Below, piece after piece: positions 11,430 to 22,484 of a stretch of DNA of 49,720 bases. This stretch comes from Antrodiella citrinella (Eukaryota; Basidiomycota; Agaricomycetes; Polyporales; Steccherinaceae). The position numbers were made by a program, and so were the translations under genes. Positions within the stretch are counted from its first letter, which is position 1; every line of letters begins with the position of its first letter. The notes beneath the pieces are model-generated. The model ran no database searches, was not told where the DNA came from, and saw only the letters and a list, made by a program, of their open reading frames with translations. The stretch spans positions 1-49,720 of the forward strand of contig SGPM01000206.1 in assembly GCA_004802725.1 (NCBI GenBank), read 5' to 3'.

Positions 11430-13607
11430 CTAACTCTGGACAGGAAAGTAATTTGCAGCCAATGCAGCTGCAGCATTATAGGATGTGGCATAATATGGTG
11501 TGGCCCTCTTCTGTCTACCCTGAGCCTCTTTTTCCTTTCTCTTTGTCTCCTTCACAGTATTGTAGTGCAATGCTGCTGACTGAAGCACTGAAGCTTGTGT
11601 GAACCAGACCATGCTAGACCTTGCCCCCCCCTCTTCCATTGGCTTGGAGTTTTCAGGTGTTGGGATCTCAGAGTGATCTGTGGTCACAAAATGGAGGTCT
11701 GTTGTTTGCATGCAGGGGTGAGCTTTAATTCAAGGGATGTGCAAAAAACACTCACCTGCAATGTCAATGTTGAAGTGCATAATCAATGCTGATGGGTAGA
11801 CAATCAGTACCCCAATTGGCACCTGGATGACAATGCCAGCCTCCCACAGGACAAGCCATATCCTTTCTTGGTTGTTCACAGGGCCTGAGAAAGAGGTGAG
11901 TTATTTCAATGAAAGATAAGATGTTTTTGCACAGACCTTTTCCAACATAGTAAACAAGAACAGCACAGACCAAGATGGCACCATTCATGGCATCAACATG
12001 GGGGCTGCACAACACCTTGTCCACTCTCTTTGCAGGGTAGGGAGCGTTGAGGCAGAAGTTCCAGAAGAGCCCAAAATCAGGCTTCATCTGGAACCTCTCG
12101 AAAAGCTCCTGGTTGGCCGCCTCCATCATCTTGGCAAGTGCAGGGAAATGGTGATAAAGGACGGAAGTCACATAGCCGCTGTGAAGAAATGGTCAGCTTT
12201 TCCAATTGGAGCAGATGAAGGAGGATGGTGCACCTTAATTTATTCATATCCTTGTCCCAGAAAGCTCTGAAGGCCAGGTCGTTGTCTTTTCCATTTTTCT
12301 TGGTTCGTTGAAAGCCAGAAATCCTCAAATGCTTGGAGGCAGCTGTGAGAAGGCAGGGTGAAACTGAGAGATAAGTAAGCACATACCTTTTTGTTTTGTC
12401 GATCGGCCCCATAGATAGAGAAGTAGTGTGCTCCTCTTTTGTTGCCAAGACGCTTACTCTCCTCCAGATGTGTGTTTGCAACAAGGGAATCTGCTTTCCC
12501 ACCAACCCGTTCCACTATCTCAAAAGCCCATCGGGGCAAGTCCGCACGGTAGATGATGAGTCGCCCACTTGTGTCTCTGATGTAGGTCGGTCGCTGGGCT
12601 TCAGGATGTCCACTGAATCTAAAGCAGAAATGAGCAATCTCATGGTGGAGAGAAACAATAGAGGCTGACTGACAGGTGGGTGTTCTTGAAAGGAATAAAC
12701 TTGAAGTGTTTGACCACTTCAAGGATCTCCCCAGACTCCCACATCCTGAGTAGTTCTTGCATGTCACGACGTTTTCCCATGTGGACACCCCTCCAACCAC
12801 TCTTCGTGATGTTCAAATGGGAGGCATTGAAAGCCACCTCTGCTTGGTAGGTCTCACCATGCGCAGGATTGAAACGTGCCTGGACCCCCACCTTGTCCTT
12901 ATCCTCCTTCCGAAGAAGTGCTCGCTCTGCACCTTGTTTCCCTTCAAGCTTGTCATGCTCTCCTTCGGGAGGGCCATAAGGTAGCCCACGTGCCTGAGGC
13001 CGTGGCCGCTTGCTTCGAGGCTTTTGCTCTGGCGAACTCGGTGGGGTGTGAGTGGGACTGGCAGGTGGTAGTTAGTCTCTCCACTTCTGGTCCCATGTAA
13101 AAGATGAGTGCTCACCCAGTGTGTGAATAAGGGATGATGGTTGTGGCAGCAGGAGGCAAGGGCTCCAGTGTCATTCCCTTGGTTCGAGAAGATGCCAGGT
13201 GCTTGAAAGTATCCTGTGCCTCCTCCAGTGAGGAATGGAAATGGTTCCACAACCTCCTCTGAATCTCGGGGTCTTGATTGTGGCAGCTTATGTCCAAATC
13301 AGTGTGTCGAAGGAACAACAGGTAAGAGAGGTTGGCGTCCGATTCGTGCTCTTCGGATGGACGATGGGTGTCCCGCTCCATGTTGGCAGGATAAAGCTCT
13401 TCTGCATACCCACGGATCAGGTCCGCGAGTACGTCCCAGTCCTTGATCTGTTGAAAAGTTGGTGTGGTCTCCAGGGGCCATCATCAAGGCAGCATTTGCA
13501 CTCACCTCCAGGTCAAGGGTACGTGCAAATTCATCAGCTGGGTCGAGATCCTGCTCCCAATCCTCCTCCTCACTCAACTCGCTCAAACCCTCGAAGTCAT
13601 CAGACAT
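11430..13607 (-). CDS. TET/JBP-like 2OG-Fe(II) dioxygenase-family protein (large Agaricomycete family)
   Basis: Eight exons: 13506-13607, 13116-13447, 12674-13012, 12387-12618, 12234-12331, 11937-12178, 11756-11884 and 11430-11698. They join into one open frame of about 580 aa. The N-terminus is acidic (LSELSEEEDWEQDLD). A basic linker (KRPRPQARG) leads to a region with GETYQAEVAFNASHLN. The C-terminal half looks like a double-stranded beta-helix. An HxD pair lies in SPHVDAMNGAILVCAVLVYY (about residue 427), a distal His in YPSALIMHFNIDI (about 485), and an Arg in GARSSMVWFTQAS (about 520). These match the metal- and 2-oxoglutarate-binding pattern of 2OG-Fe(II) enzymes. The family is expanded in Agaricomycetes and is related by fold to TET/JBP nucleic-acid base oxidases. 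Activity and substrate are not shown. The gene appears intact. Confidence 0.7.
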
Positions 13608-13689
13608 GGTGCAAAGATGGGAATCAGTCTGTGGGGCAGGGGTCAGAGGCAGTGGATGAGGGAAGACAGTGAGATGGTCGCACAGCGTG

Positions 13690-14259
13690 CGTTCACTTCG
13701 TGTCGCAGACGCCGGATTCAAGATCCCGTGCAGCCGTATGTCGACGGCCCATTCCTAGGTTCGTCACCGTGTTGTACACAATCGACTTGCCCAGATGACA
13801 TCTATGTTTGCTTAGGAATAAGCAACACTCAGATGAGTGGTGTTGTGACGAGGGAAAGAGAGGGTTGGAGGAGAAAAAACGCACTGGGTCTCCATCGCGT
13901 ACCCGCCCAACGCGCAGGACGACAAGACGCCATTGCACGTCCCCATCGCTATAGGATCTGCAGTATGATACACGTGCGTGACGTGTTGCGTAGAAGGCTA
14001 CAACGAACGCCTCATCAGCCACCTACACCTAGCACGCACCCACAACATAGACAAGACAGACGTACTGATGAAGGCAAGTGCAGCCTCCCCGACGCGAGCC
14101 GCTCGCCGGGGGGGGGGTCGAACGCGACGGCGGGGAGACCGAAGGTGACGCCGAGGAGGGAGACGAGGGCGACGGTGCTGTTGTCGCGGTGCTCGACGTC
14201 CGGCGCGTCCACCTCGTCTTCCTCCGAGTCCCCGCCCCCATTTACCCATCTCCCCCACA
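13690..14259 (-). pseudogene. Atg15-like lipase, C-terminal part, broken
   Basis: Minus-strand reading gives LLGVTFGLPAVAFDPPPGE...LASGRLHLP, then [21 protein letters not shown], then GKSIVYNTVTNLG. This is the order found in fungal Atg15, the vacuolar phospholipase that breaks down autophagic bodies. The GxSxG serine motif that should come just before SLLGVTFG is missing: the sequence jumps from an upstream segment (EEDEVDAPDVE) straight into NSTVALVSLLG. After VTNLG the frame shifts: the expected WAVDIRLHGILN is read in a different frame. The fragment is therefore both deleted and frameshifted. A sequencing error could explain the shift but not the missing serine region. Confidence 0.7.
14184..14256 (+). 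repeat. 73-bp direct repeat, copy 1
   Basis: Matches 16518-16590 in the same orientation with two mismatches. On the minus strand it encodes NGGGDSEEDEVDAPDVE, a piece of the Atg15-like gene. The two copies flank the ribonucleotide reductase gene. Confidence 0.85.
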
Positions 14260-14725
14260 AACACTGACTGAAGCTCATAGCAATGTGCCCGAGGCGAAGA
14301 GAAGGAAACTCTCGGGACGCGCTGCAGAGAACCAGCATGGAAAGAGTGACCCACTGAACAAAGAGTATCTCGCTGAAGCATACAACGTGGTACGTTCTCT
14401 ACTACGCCCTTAGTTCATGTCTTGTACATACCTTAACGAGCAACTGGGAACTCTTATCCTCATATTTCATACGTCAATGGCCTTCATTGACAAACCATTC
14501 TAGTGGTCGTATCGCGTATAATGATCATCATATTGGGATGGAAGATACGGGAGTCAGGAGTACGTGAGCTATGCAAGGGGTACAAATCTATGCTTGAGAG
14601 GAATTGGGACAACAAATGTAAGAACTGCTGGAGAGGGGTGTGGGGATGCGTCATAGGGAAGATAATGTAGAGCAGACGTGGGCAAATAATATTACCACCA
14701 CAAACGGACAAATGTGTAGAAATGT
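14260..14725. other. Intergenic with one possible exon fragment
   Basis: On the plus strand about 14264-14390 there is one exon-like piece (EAKRRKLSGRAAENQHGKSD, then LNKEYLAEAYNV) ending at a GT donor. It reads like part of a real protein, possibly the N-terminal region of a syntaxin-like protein, but too little is left to name. The rest shows nothing. Confidence 0.35.
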
Positions 14726-16232
14726 TTAGAAATCCTCATTGAAGGTACTGTAGAGAAAGCATAAGTAGTTGTACCAGACGATGAGGACTAGAACTACTCA
14801 CAATGTTCTGGAGGTTGACGGTGCCTCTGAGACCTTAGCATTCACCGACGAGTGAACGCCAGCCTTCAAGTAGTCTGAAACACGCTTCTCAAAGAAGTTG
14901 GTCTTGCCCTGCAAAGAAATCATGTCCATGAAGTCGAAGGGGTTGGTGACATTGTATATCCTAGGGTTTCCGAGGGACATCAGGAGACGGTCAGCAACGA
15001 ACTTGATGTACTGGCACATGAGACTGCAAGGCAGAGCATCTACCAAACTGTGAGCACGCGAGAAAAAAGCATCAAGACGCTCAATAGGTTACCTGTCAAG
15101 AACTCTTGCTCAATCGCGACAGCTTTCTGGATGATCCTCTTGATGGTGTCGGGGTGAGGTCTACGCTTGAGGTGACTGAAGAGCAGGCAAGCAAGTCGGT
15201 GTGCATGCCTTCAGTCACGGCTGATGAGCTCGTTGGAGAACGTCAAGCCAGGCATCAGACCACGCTTATTCAACCAGAAGATGGAAGCAAAAGAACCGGA
15301 GAAGATGCCTTCGACAGCGGCGAAAGCAACAAGGCGCTCTCCGAAGCACGAGTCCTTGTCTGAGATCCAAAGCATGGGCCAGTCAGCCTTGGTCTTGATA
15401 CAAGGAATGGTCTCCATCGCATCGAACAGGTGCTCGCGCTGCGTGGAATCCCGGATGTAAGTGTCGATGAGGAGGGAGTAAGTCTCCGAATGGATGTTCT
15501 CCATCATGATCTGGAAGCTATAAAAGCATCGAGCTTCCGCAGCCTGGACTTCATTGGAGAAACGCTCAACGAGGTTCTCGTTGACGATACCGTCGGACGC
15601 AGCGAAGAACGCGAGGACGTGAGAGACGAAGTGACGCTTGTTGTCGTTGAGACGGTTGGTCCAGTCATGGATATCCTTGGACAGGTCCATCTCCTCGGCA
15701 GTCCAGAAGGACGCCTCAGCTTTTTTGTACATTTGCCAAATCTGACAAACGTTACACGTCAGCCAAACATACCCGCATTACAATGATATCTAGACGACAT
15801 ACCTCATGATACTGGATGGGGAATAATACAAAGCGGCGCTTGGACTCCATGAGCAAAGGCTCCTGGTCTGGATGCATACGTCAGCAATGGCCGCAAGACA
15901 CTTGTCAACCGAACACAACTCACTCTCAGGCAGCGTCACATCACCAACAAATCTCTTCTGCAGTTCTTCAAGTGTAGGTTCCTTGACTACCTTGAGTTTG
16001 AAAACATCTTCGTCCTTAGCGTCGCTGGAGACGGACGCGGGCGACACTGAACGCTTCTTGTCGTCGATGAGGGGCTCGACCTTGACGCCTTTCGTGGGCG
16101 AAGACAGAGTCATGGACTCGGTGGCAGAAGCAGCCTATCGAGAGAAAACAAATTGGAGCCGAGCCCGACGCGACGCGACTGGATACACACCCTCTTGCTG
16201 GAAGTCTTGCTGGGGGTTTTGACAGTAACCAT
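14726..16232 (-). pseudogene. RNR2: Ribonucleotide reductase small subunit (R2), damaged copy
   Basis: Class Ia ribonucleotide reductase R2 carries the di-iron/tyrosyl radical needed to make dNTPs. Exons: 16191-16232, 15924-16134, 15803-15867, 15093-15741, 14802-15039 and 14726-14747. Hallmarks are [112 protein letters not shown] and the last exon FTFNEDF, the tail that binds the large subunit. Lesions: one extra base at about 15213 breaks the frame right before the EG(M/L)H iron-ligand motif; GIFFSGSF has lost one Phe; about seven residues (the usual LIGMN stretch) are missing after DALPC; and DFACLLF reads as DLLACLLF. Most splice sites are intact. It is either a decaying duplicate or a functional gene hit by several assembly errors; the in-frame losses favour a duplicate. 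Confidence 0.8.
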
Positions 16233-16453
16233 TGATGTAAACGTATGTAGTACCTGGTCGGTTAATGCAAGAACGTGTCGTTCATTGCCAGCGTTGGCCA
16301 TCTCGGGGTCGAGACCGCCACCCAAGTCCTCGAAGTAATCGTGAGCCTTTGCTCCCAGGTAGGAAATCCTAACTGAGTATGATGAGCACACAGTACGACC
16401 CAAATAATCCCAGCGACACCTACCAAGAACATGAGCGACCTCGTGAGATCGTA

Positions 16454-16590
16454 TCACCCCGCCTCGTCCGGCTCCAAATACGCATCGTTCGTCATCTTCG
16501 CGAGCGCGAGGAGCGTCTCGCGGCGCTCGACGTCCGGCGCGTCCACCTCATCTTCCTCCGAGTCCCCGCCCCCATTTACCCATCTCCCCC
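16454..16590 (-). pseudogene. Atg15-like lipase, N-terminal fragment
   Basis: Minus-strand reading gives EEDEVDAPDVERRETLLALA followed by KMTNDAYLEPDEAG and a stop at 16454. RETLL-LAKMTN-AY-EP is a characteristic early segment of fungal Atg15 lipases, before the catalytic domain. The stop and the ribonucleotide reductase gene directly downstream mean the rest of the enzyme is absent. The upstream exons are not clearly recognisable between 16591 and about 16900. Confidence 0.6.
16518..16590 (+). repeat. 73-bp direct repeat, copy 2
   Basis: Partner of 14184-14256 (two mismatches). The right edge matches through 'catctccccc'. It lies in the N-terminal Atg15-like fragment. Confidence 0.85.
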
Positions 16591-17169
16591 GTGAATCCCT
16601 CCTCCTTTAAGCTTCTAAGAATCGTAGTCGTTTGGGTTGCGCCAGTAATCAGGTATGCGCGTTCGGTGGAGCGGCACCCGCCTCGTCCTCAATGGCTCCG
16701 AAAACGACTCGGAGACGACGGACGCTGCGGAGGTTACGTGCGTGGCGGCGTGAACGTGCGTCCATTTGTGGCGAGGAGGCGAGTCTTGACGGGAGCGGCA
16801 ATGAGAAAACATGTCAAACGAAGCAAGTGAGCTGGGACTTTGATCCCATTGCCCAGGTGTCAACAGAGCAGGCCTGTGAATGAAGAGGTCAGATGGAGGA
16901 TTTGGTTGGCTCTGAACTCCCGAAGACCGGACAATGTCTATGTGAGTGCGCTGGGGCCAAGGCAGCTGAAGTTCGGGTTGGCGGGTTTGAGGGTTTTATA
17001 CGAGGATGGTCGCCGGTTGTGAGGGTCGGTCGCGTACGTGAGTCGCCAAACGCGTCCTGTCACACCGCTTCACCAGACGCTTACCCGATGTGACTCTGAC
17101 CAAGACTGTAATATCTTCTTTCGATACCCGGCGGCAGTTCGCGAAGCCAAATCCGTCAAAGCTCTGACC
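16591..17169. other. No gene resolved; possibly 5' part of the lipase remnant
   Basis: G/C-rich stretch with several overlapping open frames. A minus-strand frame (16615-16863) sits where the N-terminus of the Atg15-like gene would be expected, but its content is Arg/Ser/His-rich and I cannot align it to anything with confidence. Confidence 0.35.
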
Positions 17170-17770
17170 TTCTCACCATCCGTCGCACCAGAACGAGCAT
17201 GACCATGACTCGGAGGCGGACGAATTGCGGAAGGAGTTTGTGGATACAGTCAAGGCAACCTCGGTTGAGACACAGTCCGTTGCATTGGCATCATTGGCGC
17301 ATGTTGCGGAGGGTGCGTCTGGCTGTATGTCATCATACTCGTAGCCACCTTTCGCATACCTGTCAAGCAATGTGCGGTGTCAAGACACCCTTGATCATGA
17401 GTTGACTTACCAGTATGACCGCTAAAAGTGAGCGTATCAGTCTCTATTCCAGGGATGCAGATGTTTCAATACTACCTCGGTTTCTTTACGGTGTCCGTAC
17501 ATACAGTATATCTTCATTGATGGTGCCTTCGGCAGCCTGAACCCAACTGGATTCCCCTAGAGACTTGTTTGTTCGGGCGATGGCGGCGACGAGGCAAAAC
17601 CCGCGAATCTTCTAACGGTGTTCCAAACATGCCACCATTTGCTCGAGGTAGTCCTTGTGGTTCGTTCGTTCGAGATCGCTGAACACCTCTTATGCAGATG
17701 TGCAGAAGGCGTCCAAGTTCGCGTCCAGACCTTTAAGTTGAGTCTCGAAGACCATGATGCTGCCAGGAGG
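17170..17770 (-). pseudogene. Unidentified gene remnant
   Basis: Minus-strand pieces look protein-like but are interrupted. MVFETQLKGLDANLDAFCTSA is followed by a stop, then EVFSDLERTNHKDYLEQMVA in the same frame, then another stop. Further down come a Pro/Gln/His-rich piece (SQTHPPQHAPMMPMQRTV) and ALTDLASRTAAGYRKKILQ. The pieces suggest a once-continuous cytosolic protein with a low-complexity tail. No family recognised. Confidence 0.35.
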
Positions 17771-18406
17771 GAAGTTAGGTTAAGAGAAAGAACATGATCA
17801 ACAGTATGAGAACACATTGATCGCCAACCATTATCTCTTGCTGTAGGAGGAGACCATCTAATGTGTAAAAGTTATGGTGGTACTCTGTGTGACATTCTGT
17901 GGAGGAGGTGAGTTTGATGGAAGATCTCTGTTCAGGAGGTCCTTACTGGTACATGTGAGGCTAACAGCATACGCTGCCAAGGAGCCACGGTTTCTTGGAT
18001 TGGTGGCAGGAAGCTTGGTGGACAGCCGTGAAGGTCAGCCGTGAAGTGGGACAATCGGTGGGATAAGAGCGAATGTTGGGAGCACGTGGTAGTAGTGAAA
18101 ATGGAAATGGAAAGATCGACGGAGACGATGTGATAAGGGAGGCGGGGAAATCGGCGGGATAGTAGGAGGTACAATACCGGTGGGAGAGAGGCGGGAGAGA
18201 GGCACGGAGAGAGGCGATACCAACTGATTTACTGTAAAACCTCCGCGGAGCTCTGCCCAGGAATCCTGAATGGTGATGTGATAACTGCAGAATGTATTGG
18301 AAAGTGCGCTCTCATCGGAAGCGAAGGCAAATATAACATCTAAGAAGCAGGAGGAATAACACACAAAAGATACAGTGCATGGCAAACTCGATGTCAACAC
18401 AACCCA
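17771..18406. other. Intergenic, no gene recognised
   Basis: A Pro/Ser/His/Phe-rich minus-strand frame (18035-18400) is of simple composition and unsupported. The plus strand has near-tandem 'gcgggagagaggc' words near 18190. Confidence 0.4.
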
Positions 18407-19756
18407 TCAAGAAAACAGAACTAGACTTTTGCTGACTGGGTCTTGAAGTTCATCAAAAACGGTGGATTTTGCCCAATCCTCGAACGGCACACTAGCAGGT
18501 GACTGCGAGCTCCAATCCTGCCTCTGGCCCTGAGGTACGTTCTCGAAGAGCAGGGCACGAAACCCATCCGAGGCACGAGATGCAATGATGGTATCCGTGG
18601 ACCACAAGAACTCCTCGAGTGCCCATTCCGACATGAATCCATTCAAATCCATGCCCGAGGACACTACCTCCCTTCCAGCATCATCTATCTTCACCTTGTC
18701 GCTTGTCATGCCGAGACTACGGTCGCCTCTGAGGCTGAGTGTTTCCAGCGACCGTGGTAGGAGTTCGACGAAGGCGCTAGGGAGGTAGGACGCAATATGC
18801 GAGATGACACATTTAACATGCTTTAGGGAAGAATTGGATAGGGTGTTGGCATGTGTTCTCTGGACTTCATCTACAAGAGACGATCAACAAACCACAAGAA
18901 GAACGGCGCGACCTCAAAGCTTACCTGCCAAGTGCCGTAAGGCCTTTATCGTATTGATCCCGATAGTTAAGGTGCCTAGAGCCGGGAGGAAAGGCAAGGC
19001 GCGAAAGAGTTCCTCAACATCTGCCTCGCACTCCAACTTTATGTCCAATTCTTCGATATTCCTACTAACCGCATTGTCTCCAAAAAGGATATGGTGGATG
19101 GTGCAGGGAGGAGTCCTATCAGCGGGAAGGGACGGAGGGCATAGGATGACCGAGCGGAGTGTTGTGAGGCCTGACAGGATTACGCTAACTGGTTTCCTGG
19201 CCGTACCGCGAGTGCGGCATCTGCTCAATCGGTTGTGAGAGAAGTCGAGGTGTACCACTGCACTGAACGGAACAATGAGATGATCAAACACCTTGTCGTA
19301 CGCAGATATGATGCAGCACTGAATGCCGAGAGAGTGGGTTTTGGGCGACGACGGTGGGGTGCGGGACTTCGAAGAGGAGAGCGGAGTCAGACGCAGATGC
19401 ATGAGTTGCAGCACGTCGATATGGGTGAACGATCTAAGGAGGTCGTATATTGCGGAGATGGAGACAATGGGGAGGTCCGCGTCTTCAATATGACCGGCAA
19501 GCCGCACACAGCACCCATCGTGCCGATGAACAGTGGGTCGGCCTACGATAGAAAGTGTTCGAACCCTGGGACCAAATTGTTTTCCAAACGCGAGCAATTC
19601 GACCCATGTAGCCTGTTGGAAATCGAACAGGACCTGCTGAAAGACTAAGGAGACTGCAACGTCACGCCACTTCCAGCAGATCAGACTGCAATTGATCTTG
19701 TCCTCAAATGACAGCCCCATGAATATCAGACACAAGATCTCGACTGGAAGAAACAT
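18407..19756 (-). CDS. F-box domain protein
   Basis: Two exons (18925-19756 and 18407-18870) join in phase to about 431 aa. The start ATG at 19756 gives MFLPVEILCLIFMGLSFEDK, then CSLICWKWRDVAVSLVFQQV. This is a typical N-terminal fungal F-box: LP-EIL--IF, then C---C--WR. F-box proteins bind Skp1 and supply substrate specificity to SCF ubiquitin ligases. The rest contains Leu-rich segments (LRTLSIVG, VVHLDFSHNRLSR, LTTLRSVIL, LETLSLRG) in keeping with degenerate leucine-rich repeats, the usual companion in Agaricomycetes. The target is unknown. An upstream in-frame extension exists but starts with unrelated hydrophobic sequence. Confidence 0.75.
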
Positions 19757-20150
19757 GGTCTGCACTAGGTATACGGTGTTAATCGAGAACAAAGAACAAC
19801 GGCACCAGAACAACGTACGGATGAACGGCAACCCAGAATAAGGAGTAGATGAGGAGCGAGTCGTGGTGAGGACAAACTATGGAAGATGACAGCAGAGGAG
19901 CGAGTAGTAGTGTGAGGACAAAATATACGATTATTACGAAGATGACAGTAGAGGAGCGAGAGTGAATAGTAGTTGAAAAGTGATGAAAGAAATCTGCGAT
20001 GCGCGTCTGACTATTCCACACGTGGCCGAACGAAGACTTGGCAGAGAAACAATCTGTAGATACAGGTGAATACGAAGATAGAAAGACTACAGATAAAATA
20101 GATATGCCTCACTCAGAGAAGAATCATTATACGTTGAGCGAGCCTCTGAA
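19757..20150. repeat. Intergenic with imperfect tandem repeat (about 60-bp unit)
   Basis: Between about 19849 and 19970 the block 'gaggagcgag ... gaggacaaa ... gaagatgacag' occurs about two and a half times with a period of about 60 bp. The remainder shows nothing. The repeat lies between the two converging or adjacent genes on either side and has no evident coding role. Confidence 0.6.
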
Positions 20151-21728
20151 TTAGTTCATCGTGCAGAATAGCCTCCAACCCTCCAGCCAGCGTATATCTC
20201 CTTGGGCAGTATCCACCTGTTTCTCCGCGGATGTCTTGTTGGTAGGTGCAGCCTTGAACCCCTGCTGGATCCAACGAAACAAAGCTCCTGCAGAGTAGGA
20301 GATCATACTCTTGCGGAGCTCCACATCCGGATCAGCGAGGGGTATATTTTCGTGATGAATGGACGCAGAAGGTAAAAAGAAAAGGTCGCCGGGGGCCAAC
20401 TCAATGATGACCTTCGGTTCCTCAAGAACCACGTGTGCAGACCGTCGATGATTGAAGGTACCAAAAGGAATGATGCAACATATACCAAAAACGAGGTTCT
20501 TCAAGTCCACATGGCGATCCGAGAGGGATTGGTCTGAGATGTTGAGAGACTGGGCTGCAAACGCACTGCCGGGGAAGAATGAATTGACGAGGCCTTGAGT
20601 GAAATAGAACATGCGCTGTGTCAGTGAGTACAGGCGCGCCAGACGCGGAAACCATGTCTCAAAGACCACTGAAAAATGATCAGCGGAGTGGAGGAATATC
20701 AACACCATGAGAATTACCAATAACGTGCATTACAATCGCTCTCACAACAGGATGTTCGGCAAACTCTCGTAGCAGCTGCTCGTTGAACTCCGCATCTGGA
20801 ACCTTGAGTTCCGCGGGAGCCTATCCAAAAAAACCTGCTTCCCATTCGGCAGCTTCCTCGCAGACTGCTCAACTTGTATCAGCTCACTATGCGCACAATC
20901 TCTAGGTAGAGCGTACCACATACTGGTCATGGACCTCTTCGAGGTCCTTGGGTAGCGAACCGTCTTGGCCGTTGATGAACGCGGTGCGCCCCGCGTTGGC
21001 GAAGTCGAATGTGGTAGAGCGATATTCCCGAGTAATTCGAGGGGACGGCGTTGCTGGCGGCGTCCGAGTCACAAGCACCTCTGAGTCGTGAACGTTGTAA
21101 GAAACGTTGTCGCAGGCGCTGCCAATGCTTGGCTGCCGATAATACAGCAGTAGTCATTACTCATAACTCAGATATAATAGTCAAAAAAGAACGGAAGATA
21201 GGGTAGGCAAATGATCCATTGGGCAAGCCATATAGACCTAAGTGGTACGGTATGCCCTTCAAAGCGCCTGCCATGAGACTTAAGTAGTACGGCGGGCGCG
21301 TGCAGAAAATAGTGGGAAGAAAGAGCACACGTAGAGAGAGGACGAATGAGGGACTCACGCTACAAGACCGTTCCGCTCATCGCTTCCTCAAATTTTGACG
21401 CAGCCCGGATCCTTCGACTTCGCTCAGCTAGCATAGTCTACGCAATAAAAGATGAGGGTCACAAAAAAGCAAAACGATCAACCAAAAGCCATGATGCATG
21501 ACATCTAAGTGGTACGGTATGACCTCCAAATCAGATACACGCCCTCCATGGGACCTAAATAGTACGGTGGGCGTGCATAGAAAGGGTGTGTAGAGAAAGG
21601 GTGAAAAAATGTGAGAAACTGACCGCACGAGCCCTTTTTTGGCTGTTTCCTGTCTTCGGGAGCAGCGGCTCTGGCGACAGGACAGCGTCGACATTAGTCT
21701 TCAGTCTACTACGGAGTCGAGTTTCCAT
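20151..21728 (-). CDS. Second TET/JBP-like 2OG-Fe(II) dioxygenase-family protein
   Basis: Well-supported exons are 20151-20668, 20718-20820 and one ending near 20922 that carries STTFDFANAGRT and DGSLPKDLEEVHD. The core motif is DRHVDLKNLVFGICCIIPFG (HxD), then ELAPGDLFFLPSASIHHEN (distal His), then ELRKSMISYSAGALFRWIQQ (Arg and the usual S-xxYxAGxLFRW ending). This order defines a large Agaricomycete dioxygenase-like family related to the protein at 11430-13607. The 5' end is uncertain. A likely first exon is MRTR-like, starting METRLRSRLKTNVDAVLSPE at 21728, with a possible exon (AERSRRIRAASKFEEAMSG) near 21380-21430 between two copies of a short repeat. Substrate unknown. Confidence 0.6.
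21238..21304 (+). repeat. Imperfect direct repeat, copy 1
   Basis: Shares 'ctaagtggtacggtatg ... gtacggcgggcg' with 21504-21577. Flanks upstream of both copies are also alike (caaatgatccattggg versus aaacgatcaacc). It lies inside the presumed 5' introns of the dioxygenase gene. Confidence 0.6.
21504..21577 (+). repeat. Imperfect direct repeat, copy 2
   Basis: About 75% like 21238-21304 with small gaps. Both halves of the unit contain the word 'agtggtacggt / agtagtacggc', so the unit itself is a short internal repeat. Confidence 0.6.
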
Positions 21729-22484
21729 AATATACAAGGCGATTGAGAATGGGATAGTAGTGGTAGAAGGAACGAAGGAACGAACGGTGGTGGGGTATGA
21801 AAAGAGGAAAAGGAAAAAAAACGGCGCACCTGAGGCCTGAGCGCTGAGCGCTGAGCCCCGACACATTCATAAGCGCTTGCTCCCGCGGAACGAGCTCGGA
21901 CAGGTCAGGTTCGGACACGCCGCCCGACGCCCCCACGTTCCTGAAGCTTCAAGATTTGCGACGGGCCACCGTACTCGCAACTCGCGGGTCATCAAGGCCT
22001 TTATTTCGAACCTTACTCCTTGGCTGAATCTGAAACCCAAAGAGAACCGATACAACGACAATCGCGTCGCGTCTTCGGAATTGCCTTGTCACTGCTTGAA
22101 TGCGGGTCTAGTCGACTGAACGCATAATGAAGCCGAATAATAACCATGTGCGCGTACGCCGTTCTGTGTCTTGCACGCAATGGCACTTCTAGACCGAGTA
22201 TTCGGCATTACCTTTGAGGAAGTAAGGCAACTTATGCTGTCTTTATCCTTCACCTTGACAACATTGATCTATCATTCGTTCTGACATCCGCCAGTGATTC
22301 TATATGCGATAACCGCTATTGTTTCAGAGAATTTTGATCTCATGCGATCAAGGCCTCAGTTGATTGTGGGTCCAATGACTTGAACAACGACGTTGTGCGC
22401 TATTAAGCGCTTAATTTCCATTAATACCACGCCAATAACTGAGGTAGAGAATGTGCATCCCTCCCAATCTTCTACTGTACTGAA
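21729..22484. other. Intergenic, no gene recognised
   Basis: Separates the divergent dioxygenase gene (minus) from the coiled-coil gene at 22485 (plus) and so should hold both promoters. I see no clear TATA box. An 80-codon plus frame (21877-22119) has no recognisable content. Confidence 0.4.

Noticed and set aside
13464..14267. 267-codon plus-strand open frame
   Set aside because: It runs opposite to the well-supported dioxygenase first exons and the lipase remnant, and its content is low-complexity Arg/Ser/Pro-rich. A shadow frame.
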